Made by a program: the position numbers and the translations under genes
Notes under the pieces: model-generated
What the model was told of the DNA's origin: nothing
Databases searched by the model: none
Seen by the model: the letters and a program-made list of their open reading frames with translations, nothing else
In this document: piece by piece, positions 55,496 through 64,000 of the stretch
Layout: every line of letters starts with the position of its first letter
Numbering within the stretch: the stretch's first letter is position 1
Assembly: GCF_019431375.1 (NCBI RefSeq)
Contig: NZ_CP080267.1
Span: 2,669,933 to 2,733,932 of the forward strand
DNA: 64,000 nucleotides
Direction: 5' to 3'
Source: Alcanivorax sp.
GTDB lineage: Bacteria; Pseudomonadota; Gammaproteobacteria; Pseudomonadales; Alcanivoracaceae

Positions 55496-58400
55496 CTACT
55501 CCTGCGGTTGGCCCATCTCTTTATCCAGCTGCTGCTTCACTGCATCCGCCGGCGAGGCATAGGGTGCCAGCCACTGGTACAACACCGGGATGATAAAGAG
55601 TGTCAGCACGGTGGCAAAGAGCAGGCCGCCGAGAATCACCACGCCGATGGTGAAGCGGCTTTCCGCACCGGCGCCGGTGGCCAGTACCAGCGGGATGGCG
55701 CCAAAGATGGTGGAGATGCCGGTCATCAGTACCGGACGGAAGCGCACGATGGCGCCCTGATAGACCGCCTCTTTCACTGCCAACCCCTGGTCGCGCAGCT
55801 GGTTGGCGAATTCCACGATCAGGATGCCGTTCTTGGCCATCAGCCCCAGCAGCATGATCATACCGATCTGGCTGTAGATGTTCAGGCTGTCCCCGGTAAC
55901 CCAGATGGCCAGCACCGCCCCGGCCAGGGCCAGGGGTACGGTGAGCATGATGATCAGCGGATGGATCCAGCTTTCAAACTGGGCGGCCAGCACCAGGAAC
56001 ACGATCACCAGCGCCAGCCCGAAGGTAATCAGGATGGCGGCGGCGGATTCCTGCAGTTCCTCGGCCATGCCCTTGTAGCCGATGCGTGCTTCCAGGGGCA
56101 GCCGTTCGCGGGCCTGCTCTTCCACATAGGTCATGGCCGTGGCCAGGTCATAGCCATCCGCCAGGTTGGCGGACAGGGTGATGGCGGGCAGCCGGTCCAC
56201 CCGGCGCAGTTCCGGGGCATCGCCGGTGGTGGTCAGTTCCACCACACTGGAAAACGGCACCAGCTCGCCGTTGGCGGCGCGCAGATAGATCGGCAACACA
56301 TCGTCGGGGCCCTGGCTGTTGCGCTTCTCCGCTTCCAGCAGCACATCGTATTCGCGGCCCCGGTCCACATAGGTGGACGCGGTGAGGGTGGCGAACATGG
56401 CTTGCAGGGTCTGGCCCACATCGGTGGCGGTGATACCCAGATCCGCGGCCCGCTCCCGGTCCATTTTCACGTCCAGCTGGGGCTGGGTCTGCTCGAAATC
56501 CGTATCGATGCTGGTGAGCCCCGGGTTCTCTTCCATGGCGTCCATGAGCGTTTCGCTCCAGGCCAGCACCTGATCGTAATCCGGGCCGGCCACTACCACT
56601 TCCAGCGCCTGGTTGAAGGCACTCTGGCCCAGCCCCGGAGGATTCACCGCAAAGGCACGCAAGCCCGCCACCTGTGACAGCTTGCCCCGCACTTCGTTGA
56701 CGATTTCCTGCTGGGACCGGTCCCGCTCGCCCCAGTCCTTGAGCCGCACAATGCTGAAGGCCCGCTCGGTGACGCCACGGAAACCGACGATGGACAGGGC
56801 CCGCTCCGCTTCACCGCTTTCCACCAGCGGCGCCATGATTTTTTCCACTTCCTTCACGTGGTGCACGCTGTATTCAGAGGTAGCACCCTGGGGCGCCGAG
56901 GCGGGAATAATAAAGACGCCCCGATCTTCGGTGGGAGCCAGCTCCTGGGGCAGGCCACGGAACACCAGCAGCGCCACCACGCACAGGGCTACGCAGCCCA
57001 CCACCAACGGCCAGGGTTTGCCCAGGGCTGCCGCCAGGCTACGCGCATAACCACTGTTGAGTTTTTGCAGGCCACGTTCAAAGGCATTGCCCTCGCCGCG
57101 CAGCTCCTTGACGCTATGCCGGTGCAGCCAGCGCGAACAGAGCATGGGCGCCAGGCTCAGGGCGACAATGCTGGAGATGATCACCGCCGATGCCAGAGTA
57201 AAACCGAACTCGCCAAACAACCGGCCCACGTCCCCGCCCATGAAGGAGATCGGCACGAACACCGCCACCAGGGTCAGGGTGGTGGCGACCACCGCAAAGG
57301 CCACCTGACGAGCACCGCGATAGGCGGCCACCAGCCGGGTTTCCCCTTCGTCGATGCGCCGCTGGATGTTTTCCAGCATGACGATGGCATCGTCCACCAC
57401 CAGGCCGATGGCCAGAATCAGCGCCAGCAGAGTGAGCACGTTGATGGAAAAATCCATGATGCCCAGGCCGATAAAGGCACCGATGATGGATACCGGAATG
57501 GTCACCGCCGGGATCAAGGTGGCGCGCAGGTTGCCCAGGAAGGCGAAGATCACCGCGATCACCAGCACCACGGAAATGCCCAGGGTCACCAGCACTTCCT
57601 TGATGGAGGCGCGGATAAACAGGGATTCGTCGTAGTTCACGTCCAGGCTGATATCCGCCGGCAGGCTGGTGCGCACCGCCTCGATTTCCGCACGCACGTT
57701 GTCGGATACCGCCACGGTGTTGGCCTTGGACTGGCGGATGATGCCCAGGCCGATGGCGGTTTCGCCGTTGGCGCGCAGCACGGTGTCATCACTTTCCACG
57801 CCCAGCTCTACCCGGGCCACATCGCCCACCCGCAGCAGGTAGTTGCCCTGGCGGCGTACCACCAGATCCTCAAATTCATTCACCGACGACAGGCGATTGT
57901 CGGCGCGCACGGTAAAGGCGCGGGACTGGGATTCCAGCTTCCCGGCGGGCAGCTCCACATTGTTGCTGCGCAGGGCCTGTTCGATATCGGTGACGGTGAC
58001 CTGGTTGGCGGCCATGCTCTGGCGGTCCAGCCAGACGCGCATGGCGTAGCGGCGTTCGCCGCCAATAAAGACTTCCGACACCCCGTCCAGCACCGCGAAA
58101 CGATCCACCAGGGAACGCTCGGCAAAGTCGGTGAGTTCCTGGGGAGCCAGGGTGCTGCTGGTCAGGGTGACCCAGATGATGGGCCGGGCGTCCGCGTCGG
58201 ATTTGGCGATCACCGGGGTGTCCGCCTCTTCCGGCAGACGGTTGAGCACCCGCGACACCGCATCACGCAGGTCGTTGGCGGCCACGTCCACATCCCGGTC
58301 CAGGTTGAATTCCACACTGGTACGGGCGGAGCCAAGGCGGCTGCGCGACTCGATCTTGCGCACCCCTTCCACCCCGGCCACGGCCCCTTCGATGACCTGG

Positions 58401-58591
58401 ATAATCTGGGTATCGATCACTTCCGGGGCGGCGCCGGCATAGTCCACCGAGATGGAGACTTCCGGCGGATCAATGTCCGGGTATTCGCGCACCGACAGTT
58501 TCATCAGCGCACTGATGCCGAACACCACAATCAGCAGACTGATAACAGTGGCGAACACCGGCCGCTTGATGGAGATATCGGAAAGGATCAT
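55496..58591 (-). CDS. RND-family efflux transporter, inner-membrane component
   Basis: 1031 residues, hydrophobe/amphiphile (HAE-1 or multidrug) RND type with 12 membrane helices and two large periplasmic loops. The N-terminus SDISIKRPVFATVISLL and proton-relay pair DD in helix 4 (IGLVVDDAIVMLENIQ) are typical. Translationally coupled to the adaptor gene by a 4-base overlap. No outer-membrane partner is in the window, so it would use a TolC-like channel elsewhere. Substrates unknown; a role in solvent or drug export is a usual guess. Confidence 0.93.
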   Translation of the reverse strand: MILSDISIKRPVFATVISLLIVVFGISALMKLSVREYPDIDPPEVSISVDYAGAAPEVIDTQIIQVIEGAVAGVEGVRKIESRSRLGSARTSVEFNLDRDVDVAANDLRDAVSRVLNRLPEEADTPVIAKSDADARPIIWVTLTSSTLAPQELTDFAERSLVDRFAVLDGVSEVFIGGERRYAMRVWLDRQSMAANQVTVTDIEQALRSNNVELPAGKLESQSRAFTVRADNRLSSVNEFEDLVVRRQGNYLLRVGDVARVELGVESDDTVLRANGETAIGLGIIRQSKANTVAVSDNVRAEIEAVRTSLPADISLDVNYDESLFIRASIKEVLVTLGISVVLVIAVIFAFLGNLRATLIPAVTIPVSIIGAFIGLGIMDFSINVLTLLALILAIGLVVDDAIVMLENIQRRIDEGETRLVAAYRGARQVAFAVVATTLTLVAVFVPISFMGGDVGRLFGEFGFTLASAVIISSIVALSLAPMLCSRWLHRHSVKELRGEGNAFERGLQKLNSGYARSLAAALGKPWPLVVGCVALCVVALLVFRGLPQELAPTEDRGVFIIPASAPQGATSEYSVHHVKEVEKIMAPLVESGEAERALSIVGFRGVTERAFSIVRLKDWGERDRSQQEIVNEVRGKLSQVAGLRAFAVNPPGLGQSAFNQALEVVVAGPDYDQVLAWSETLMDAMEENPGLTSIDTDFEQTQPQLDVKMDRERAADLGITATDVGQTLQAMFATLTASTYVDRGREYDVLLEAEKRNSQGPDDVLPIYLRAANGELVPFSSVVELTTTGDAPELRRVDRLPAITLSANLADGYDLATAMTYVEEQARERLPLEARIGYKGMAEELQESAAAILITFGLALVIVFLVLAAQFESWIHPLIIMLTVPLALAGAVLAIWVTGDSLNIYSQIGMIMLLGLMAKNGILIVEFANQLRDQGLAVKEAVYQGAIVRFRPVLMTGISTIFGAIPLVLATGAGAESRFTIGVVILGGLLFATVLTLFIIPVLYQWLAPYASPADAVKQQLDKEMGQPQE

Positions 58592-59709
58592 GCGGCGGCC
58601 TCGCTGTCCGCCTGATCGGCGTCCGGCGAAGCAGGTTTCAGCAGGGCCCGCTGGCCCGGCAGCAAGGCCTCCGGATTATCCAGCACCTGCACCGCCTGGC
58701 CGCTCCCCAGACGGGAATGGCCATTGACCACCACGTCTGGCTGGCCGGTCAGGCCACTGGTGATTTCCACCCAGCCGTCACGGCGGCCACCGAGGGTAAC
58801 CGGATGGCGTTCGGCAGTATTGTCTGCGGTGACGGTGAACACATAGCTCTGCGACCCCTGGGTAATGATCGACTGCTCGGGTACCAGCAGCGCATCGCGC
58901 TGGGCCAGCTGCACGGACACGCGCAGAAACTGCCCGGGACGAATCCGGTCCTGGGGATTTTCCAGCCGGGCCCGGGCGGTGAGACTACGGCTTGCGGTGC
59001 TGACCCGGGAATCCAGAACCGTGATGTTCCCCTCGAACACCTGATCCGGGAAGGCTTCGTTGCGCGCCTGCACTGGCAGACCGGAGACCAGTCGCGCCAG
59101 GTAGCGTTCCGGCACCTGAAAATCCACTTCGATATATCCCAGGTTATCCAGGGTGGTAATGGCATCACCGGTTTGCAGATAACTGCCCGCATCCACCTGG
59201 CGCAAGCCCACCACCCCGGCAAAGGGGGCGCGGATAGTGTGGTCGTTGAAATTGGCCCGGGCGGCATCGCGGCTGGCCTTGGCACCATCCAGGGTGGTGC
59301 GGAAGCTATCCACTTCGGACTGGGAAATAGCGCGGCTCTTGACCAACTTCTGGCCACGCTGGAAATCGTTGAGCGCGCGCTGGTATTCCGCTTCACTGCG
59401 AGCCAGCTCCGCGCTGGCATTGCGGTCGTCCAGGGTAACCAGCACCTTGCCCTGCTCCACCTTCTGCCCCTGGCGGAAGTGGATCTGCGCCACCCGACCG
59501 GGTACTTCGGTGAGAATGGTCACCGCCTGGGCGGCCCGGGCGGTTCCAACGGCTTCCACCCGATCAAACAGGGAACGTTCAATGCTCGGCGCCAGGTTCA
59601 CCACCGTGGGCGGACGCTGCCCCATGGGTGCCGGCGCGGGCGCCAGGGCCCACCACAGGCCTGCACCTACCAGCACCACCAGTATCAGGGCGGCGATAAT
59701 CCGCTTCAT
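58588..59709 (-). CDS. RND efflux periplasmic adaptor (membrane fusion protein)
   Basis: 373 residues. N-terminal membrane anchor MKRIIAALILVVLVGAGLWW, then lipoyl-like domain (VEAVGTARAAQAVTILTEVPGRV), coiled-coil hairpin (LARSEAEYQRALNDFQRGQKL), and the beta-barrel end. ATG 59709 with GGAG upstream is preferred to the TTG 12 bases farther, which overlaps that site. First gene of the pair. Confidence 0.92.
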   Translation of the reverse strand: MKRIIAALILVVLVGAGLWWALAPAPAPMGQRPPTVVNLAPSIERSLFDRVEAVGTARAAQAVTILTEVPGRVAQIHFRQGQKVEQGKVLVTLDDRNASAELARSEAEYQRALNDFQRGQKLVKSRAISQSEVDSFRTTLDGAKASRDAARANFNDHTIRAPFAGVVGLRQVDAGSYLQTGDAITTLDNLGYIEVDFQVPERYLARLVSGLPVQARNEAFPDQVFEGNITVLDSRVSTASRSLTARARLENPQDRIRPGQFLRVSVQLAQRDALLVPEQSIITQGSQSYVFTVTADNTAERHPVTLGGRRDGWVEITSGLTGQPDVVVNGHSRLGSGQAVQVLDNPEALLPGQRALLKPASPDADQADSEAAA

Positions 59710-59837
59710 GGAAGTCTCCAATGTGTAATTCGCAACAAGCCGTAGGGAAGTCTAACGCCCAATTATGCAAGCAATTTGTAGAGGGAGCGTTAAAGTGACA
59801 GGGAATTATGAAGGAAATTCATTTTTAGCGCAGATTC

Positions 59838-59875
59838 TTGCTGTAGGGGGGCGCTGGCGGCGCTCCTACAGCAAG
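59838..59875. repeat. Short REP-like hairpin
   Basis: CTTGCTGTAGG-GGGGCGCTGGCGGCGC-TCCTACAGCAAG, a compact hairpin with the TGTAGG terminus but without the usual long spacer; probably a worn REP. Confidence 0.7.
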
Positions 59876-59899
59876 GATGCGATCCGGCGACCCGCCAAT

Positions 59900-59923
59900 A
59901 AAAAGCCCGCCGGGTGGCGGGCT
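59900..59923 (-). terminator. Terminator of the acyl-CoA ligase gene
   Basis: Minus-strand GAGCCCGCC-ACC-CGGCGGGCTTTTTA, 26 bases after the stop. Confidence 0.85.
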
Positions 59924-59949
59924 CTTCGGTAGTGTGACGCCTGAAGGCG

Positions 59950-61581
59950 TTACACCATTTCGGCACGCATCTTCTTTTTGTCCAGCTTACCCACGGAGGT
60001 GCGCGGCAGCTCGTCCACGAAGATGACGCGATCGGGAATGCCGTAGCGGCTGATGATGCCCTTGTCCGCGTAGTCGGCCATCATCGCCTTGATGCCCTCC
60101 TCGTCCGCGTCGCCATTCTTGACCACCAGGGCCACCGGGCGCTCGCCCCATTTCTCGTCGGGCACGCCGACCACGGCACATTCACCCACGCCCGCGTGCT
60201 GCAGGATCATGCCTTCCAGGTCGATGGAAGACACCCACTCGCCGCCGGTCTTGATCACGTCCTTGATGCGATCGACGATCTTCAGCCAGCCGTCTTCGCT
60301 CATCACTGCCACGTCACCGGTGTGCAGCCAGCCGCCGGCCCACAGCTCCTCGGATTTTTCCTTGTCGTGGAGATAGCCCTGAGTCAGCCACGGGGCACGG
60401 ACCACGACTTCGCCCTGGCTCTTGCCGTCGTGGGGCACGTCGTTCATTTCCGCATCGACGATGCGCAGCTGCACCATGGCCACCGGGCGACCGGTGCGGG
60501 TGCGGTAGTCCGCCTGGGTTTCCAGGTCGGCCTTTTCCAGTTCCGGAGTCAATTGCGCCAGCGTCAGCAGCGGGCAGGTTTCGCTCATGCCGTAGCCGGT
60601 GTAGATGTCGATGCCGCGCTCCAGGGCGCCCATGGCCAGGGCCTTGGGCAGGGCGGAACCGCCGATGATCACTTTCCAGCCGCTCAGGTCGATGCTCTTG
60701 GCCGCTTCCGCCTGCAACAGCATCTGGATGATGGTGGGCACGCAGTGGGAGAAGGTGACCTTCTTGGTGACCAGCAGCTTGAGCAGGGTGGCAGGCTCGT
60801 AACGACCCGGGTACACCTGCTGCACGCCCATCAGGGTGGCCATGTAGGGAATGCCCCAGGCATGTACGTGGAACATGGGGGTGATCGGCATGTAGACGTC
60901 GTCTTCGTTGAAACGCCCCTGGCCAACACCGGCCATGGAGGAGCGGCCGGCGAAGGTGTGCAGCACCAGCTGACGGTGGGAGAAGTACACGCCCTTGGGC
61001 AGGCCGGTGGTGCCGGTGGTGTAGAAGGTGGTGGCGCGGGTGTTTTCGTCCAGCTCCGGGAACTCATAACGAGCTGGTGCCTTGGCCAACAGGTCTTCGT
61101 ACTCACCGGCGATAGGCAGCGCATCGCTGCTTTTCACGCCATCGTCGTCCAGCAGGATGTAGGTCTTCACCGGCTCGATGCGATCCTTGATGGCTTCCAG
61201 GATCGGCAGGAATTCGCTGTTCACCAGGATGGCGTCATCCTCGGCGTGGTTGATGGTGTAGAGCACCTGTTCCGGGCTCAGGCGCACGTTCACGGTGTGC
61301 AGCACCGCGCCCATCATGGGGATGGCAAAGAACGCCTCCAGATAACGGTTGGTATCCCAGTCCATCACGGCCACGGTGTCACCGGGCTTGATGCCCTGGG
61401 CCGCCAGGGCGCCGGCCAAACGGTGTACCCGCTCTTCAAATTCCCGGTAGGTAAAGTCCCGGTCGCCGTAGGTGATGGTCTGTTCCGGCGCCTTGCGCAC
61501 GCCGGCTTCGAGAATGCGGTTGATCACCAGCGGCGGCTCCACGGCGGAGGGGGTGCGCTGGATGGTGAGGTTACTGCTCAT
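59950..61581 (-). CDS. Fatty acid--CoA ligase, AlkK-like
   Basis: 543 residues, AMP-binding (ANL) family. Activates medium- or long-chain fatty acids to acyl-CoA through acyl-AMP. P-loop-like YTTGTTGLPKG, then GYGMSETCPL and the hinge GWLHTGDVAVMSEDGWLKIVDR are all present; the C-terminal catalytic Lys lies in RTSVGKLDKKKM. Sequence style is that of AlkK (no long N-terminal FadD insert). It fits supply of acyl-CoA for beta-oxidation and wax synthesis. GGAG before ATG. Confidence 0.92.
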   Translation of the reverse strand: MSSNLTIQRTPSAVEPPLVINRILEAGVRKAPEQTITYGDRDFTYREFEERVHRLAGALAAQGIKPGDTVAVMDWDTNRYLEAFFAIPMMGAVLHTVNVRLSPEQVLYTINHAEDDAILVNSEFLPILEAIKDRIEPVKTYILLDDDGVKSSDALPIAGEYEDLLAKAPARYEFPELDENTRATTFYTTGTTGLPKGVYFSHRQLVLHTFAGRSSMAGVGQGRFNEDDVYMPITPMFHVHAWGIPYMATLMGVQQVYPGRYEPATLLKLLVTKKVTFSHCVPTIIQMLLQAEAAKSIDLSGWKVIIGGSALPKALAMGALERGIDIYTGYGMSETCPLLTLAQLTPELEKADLETQADYRTRTGRPVAMVQLRIVDAEMNDVPHDGKSQGEVVVRAPWLTQGYLHDKEKSEELWAGGWLHTGDVAVMSEDGWLKIVDRIKDVIKTGGEWVSSIDLEGMILQHAGVGECAVVGVPDEKWGERPVALVVKNGDADEEGIKAMMADYADKGIISRYGIPDRVIFVDELPRTSVGKLDKKKMRAEMV

Positions 61582-61751
61582 AGTTGCTCCGTTACCTTGT
61601 TATTCTGTCGATATGGGTGGGGCTGGACGCCCATACTCGTGGGTATGTAAGGCGCTCCAGACTGACACAGTCCCCCGCACGGGTCATCCGTTCAGCTGTG
61701 CCAAAGGTAACAAAATACTACCCGGTGTAGACGCTGTGTCTAGGGATAAAA

Positions 61752-61850
61752 TTGAAGGAGGCGCAGGGTACACTGCGCCTGGGGCGAACTGCACCGTTGA
61801 CCACCTCCCGGTGCGGTTCGCCTGAGGCTTTGTGCACCCTACCCATTCTA
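61752..61850. repeat. Inverted repeats between fumC and the ligase gene
   Basis: GGCGCAGGGTACACTGCGCC makes a local hairpin, followed by GGCGAACTGCACCG pairing with CGGTGCGGTTCGCC. The 'GGGTACAC...GTGCACCCTACC' outer match makes a further fold. Resembles the GTAGGGTG-type repeat at 1528 in its outer arms. No T-run is seen. Rest of the spacer (61582-61751) has no clear element. Confidence 0.65.
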
Positions 61851-63227
61851 GGGACGGGTGAGGGTTTTCGGGTCCAGCAGTTTTTCCAGCTCGTCCCGGG
61901 ACAGGCCCGACTGTTCCTCGGCCACGTCGATCACCGGGCGGCCGCTGGCAAAGGCTTCCTTGGCAATCTTCGCCGCCTTCTCGTAACCAATCACCGGATT
62001 CAGGGCGGTGACCAGGATCGGGTTCTTGCCCACGCCCTCGGCCAGACGACCCTCGTTGAAGGTCATGTCGGTGATGGCCCGGTCGGCCAGGTTGCGGCAG
62101 CTGTTGGCCAGCCAGGCGGTCATGTCCAGCAGGTTGCTGGCCACCAGCGGCAGCATCACATTGAGCTGGAAGTTGCCGCTCTGGGCCGCCACTGCATTGG
62201 CCTGATCCAGCCCCATGACCTGGGCCGCCACCATGGTCACCGATTCGCAGATCACCGGGTTGACCTTGCCGGGCATGATGGAGGAACCGGGCTGGGTGGC
62301 CGGCAGCTGCAATTCACCCAGGCCATGGATGGGCCCGGAGTTCATCCAGCGCAGGTCGTTGCTGATCTTCATCAGCACCACTGCCAGCCCACGCAGGGCA
62401 GCGGACAGATTCAGCGGCGCATCCAGGGCGCTCTGGGCCACAAAGGGGTGAGGCATGGGCTTGAAGGCCAGCCCGGTTTCGTCCGCCAGTTGCTCCGCAA
62501 AGGCAACCGCAAAGTCCGGATGGGCATTGATGCCGCTGCCCACCGCCGTGCCACCCTGGGGAATGGCCAGCAGTTCATCCCGGGCCCGGGCCAGCCGGCT
62601 GCTGGCGTCCTGCAATTGCAGCACCCAGGTCTGCAGTTCCTGCTCCACGGTCACCGGCATGGCATCCATCAGGTGGGTGCGGCCGGTCTTGACCAGCTCG
62701 CGGCCTTCGCGGGCTCGCAGCCCCAGAGTCGCGATCAGGTGTTCCAGGCCCGGGAGCAATTGCTCGGTGACAGCCAGTACGGCGGACACATGGATAGCGG
62801 TGGGAATGGTGTCGTTACTGCTCTGCCCCAGATTCACATCATCGTTGGGATGAATCTCGGCCCCGGCGTCGGCGCACAGGTGGGCAATCACCTCGTTCAC
62901 GTTCATGTTGGTACTGGTGCCGGAGCCGGTCTGGAAAATATCCACCGGGAACTGATCCAGATGGTGGCCGGCCAGCAGATCATTGCAGGCACCGACAATG
63001 GCGGCCTGCTTGTCCGCCGGCAATTGCTCCAGCTTGAGATTGGCCTCCGCCGCACAGCGCTTGATGCGCACCACGGCCAGAATGAAACGCTCCGGTAGCG
63101 GGCGACCGCTGATAGGAAAGTTATCCACCGCCCGCTGGGTCTGGGCACCCCAGCGGGCGGCTTTGGGTACCTGCACCTCGCCCAGGGAATCGGTTTCGAT
63201 ACGGGTGTCGGTGTCGTGGCCACTCAT
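61848..63227 (-). CDS. fumC: Fumarate hydratase, class II
   Basis: 459 residues, iron-free fumarase of the TCA cycle. Signature GSSIMPGKVNP, GSGTSTNMNVNEVIA and SSNDTIPTAIH are intact. ATG 63227 after AGGAGG is preferred to the 11-residue longer frame. The protein lacks an iron-sulfur centre, so it suits oxidative stress and growth on fatty acids. Divergent from cho. Confidence 0.95.
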   Translation of the reverse strand: MSGHDTDTRIETDSLGEVQVPKAARWGAQTQRAVDNFPISGRPLPERFILAVVRIKRCAAEANLKLEQLPADKQAAIVGACNDLLAGHHLDQFPVDIFQTGSGTSTNMNVNEVIAHLCADAGAEIHPNDDVNLGQSSNDTIPTAIHVSAVLAVTEQLLPGLEHLIATLGLRAREGRELVKTGRTHLMDAMPVTVEQELQTWVLQLQDASSRLARARDELLAIPQGGTAVGSGINAHPDFAVAFAEQLADETGLAFKPMPHPFVAQSALDAPLNLSAALRGLAVVLMKISNDLRWMNSGPIHGLGELQLPATQPGSSIMPGKVNPVICESVTMVAAQVMGLDQANAVAAQSGNFQLNVMLPLVASNLLDMTAWLANSCRNLADRAITDMTFNEGRLAEGVGKNPILVTALNPVIGYEKAAKIAKEAFASGRPVIDVAEEQSGLSRDELEKLLDPKTLTRP

Positions 63228-63318
63228 GGTTGCCTCCTGGCAATGCATTTTCATCATCATGGCACGGGAAAAATATCAGATCATCCACCCCGCCTTCACC
63301 ACATCATGGCGTTTCCCC

Positions 63319-64000
63319 ATGGACACTATCGGCATGATCCCAGATTTCGAGTCCTCGCCGGTCGATCCAACCCTGTTTGCTGGCCTGCCCGCCCTCCCCG
63401 GTATTTACCGGTTTTTTGGCGAGCAGGACGAGCTGCTCTATGTAGGAAAAAGCATCAACCTGCGGCAACGGGTAAAGAGTCATTTTTCTGCCCGGCATCG
63501 GGATAAAAAGGAAGGGCGGCTGTGTTACCTGACCCGTCGCATCGAGCATCAGGTCACCGCCGGGGAGCTGGGCGCCCTGCTGCTGGAAAACCGGGAAATC
63601 AAGCAACGCCAGCCAATCTTCAACCGTCGCCAGCGGCGTTACCGCCAGCTGCATAGCTGGCGGCTGGAAACCGATACCCGCGGTTTTCTGGTGCCGTTGT
63701 TATACCGGCCGCTGATGGGTAACCATGGCTGGCAACAGGACAGCTATGGCCTGTTTCGCAGCCCCCGACAGGCAAAAGCCATGCTGGACAGCAAAGTGCG
63801 CGAGGCCGGCCTTTGCCCGCGGATCTGTGGCCTGGAAGGCAACGGCAAGGGAGCCTGCTTTGCTCACCAATTGGGCCGTTGCCGTGGCGCCTGTTGCGGG
63901 AAGGAAGCAGTGGAAAGCCATAACCAGCGGTTGCGGACAACCCTGGAAGATCAGCATATCCAGGCTTGGCCTTACGCGGGAATGCTGGTTATTCGTGAGC
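63319..64000 (+). CDS. cho: Cho-like GIY-YIG endonuclease, 5' part (runs off window)
   Basis: The frame is open to the end of the window, about 227 codons. Start uncertain: ATG at 63319 or 63334 (no good ribosome site), or 63259. GIY-YIG domain: LPGIYRFF and LLYVGKSINLRQRVKSHF, with the catalytic Arg and Glu (LENREIKQRQPIFNRRQRRY). After that follow the Cys-rich linker (CPRICGLEGNGKGACFAHQLGRCRGACCG) typical of Cho, a UvrC-like protein that makes the 3' incision in nucleotide-excision repair. UvrC would be longer and carry extra domains; not visible here. Confidence 0.85.
   Translation, partial: MDTIGMIPDFESSPVDPTLFAGLPALPGIYRFFGEQDELLYVGKSINLRQRVKSHFSARHRDKKEGRLCYLTRRIEHQVTAGELGALLLENREIKQRQPIFNRRQRRYRQLHSWRLETDTRGFLVPLLYRPLMGNHGWQQDSYGLFRSPRQAKAMLDSKVREAGLCPRICGLEGNGKGACFAHQLGRCRGACCGKEAVESHNQRLRTTLEDQHIQAWPYAGMLVIRE

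Overview
The window looks like a chromosomal segment of a marine hydrocarbon-degrading gammaproteobacterium, most likely Alcanivorax or a close relative. The strongest clue is the wax ester synthase/diacylglycerol acyltransferase at about 50 kb, which closely resembles my recollection of Alcanivorax AtfA1 in start, length and sequence. A lipid and glyoxylate gene set (acyl-CoA dehydrogenase, AlkK-like acyl-CoA ligase, isocitrate lyase, fused acyl-CoA carboxylase) and the order mnmG-rsmG-parA-parB next to atpIBEFHAGDC-glmU-glmS agree. The backbone is GC-rich; roughly 15.7-22.8 kb is visibly AT-richer and carries accessory genes.

Layout. 0-10 kb: 3' part of pta, a thioesterase, a phospholipase D-family protein, then a nucleic-acid-salvage group (secreted two-repeat protein, CpdB lipoprotein, exported ATP-dependent DNA ligase of the LigE type), and a periplasmic MsrAB fusion. 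10-15.7 kb: NhaC-type antiporter and a single-chain biotin-dependent acyl-CoA carboxylase, separated by a tandem duplication that left truncated copies of both. 15.7-22.8 kb: accessory island on the downstream (3') side of glmS, the side used by Tn7-type elements, with an HNH protein, a truncated carotenoid oxygenase, a DUF262/HNH plus AlbA_2 (Schlafen-type) two-gene operon (best candidate for an undescribed defence system), an RDD membrane protein, a small exported protein and a frameshifted zinc-ribbon gene lying between two copies of the glmS 3' end. 22.9-29.2 kb: glmS and glmU in a 2.5-kb tandem duplication. Neither glmS copy is intact as written, while both glmU copies are open. 29.3-36.4 kb: complete F1Fo ATP synthase operon. 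36.5-36.8 kb: a remarkable nest of perfect inverted repeats. 36.9-42.3 kb: a membrane protein, parB, parA, rsmG and mnmG. 42.6-52.9 kb: K+/H+ antiporter, SDR, acyl-CoA dehydrogenase, isocitrate lyase, wax ester synthase, hexose-6-phosphate epimerase, cold-shock protein. 53-55.3 kb: a REP-associated tyrosine transposase (RAYT) with flanking REP hairpins and a YgjP-type metalloprotease, again tandemly duplicated. 55.5-64 kb: RND pump and adaptor, acyl-CoA ligase, fumarase C and the start of Cho nuclease.

Two themes recur. First, palindromic REP-like elements sharing a TAGGAGC terminus but with different stem cores occupy many intergenic spaces, and the RAYT that probably mobilises at least one class lies in the window. 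Second, three tandem duplications (about 0.7, 2.5 and 1.0 kb) each leave one full and one broken gene, some with scrambled borders. These are either real instability or assembly artefacts, and read-level evidence is needed to decide. All calls are from reading the sequence; no database search was run.
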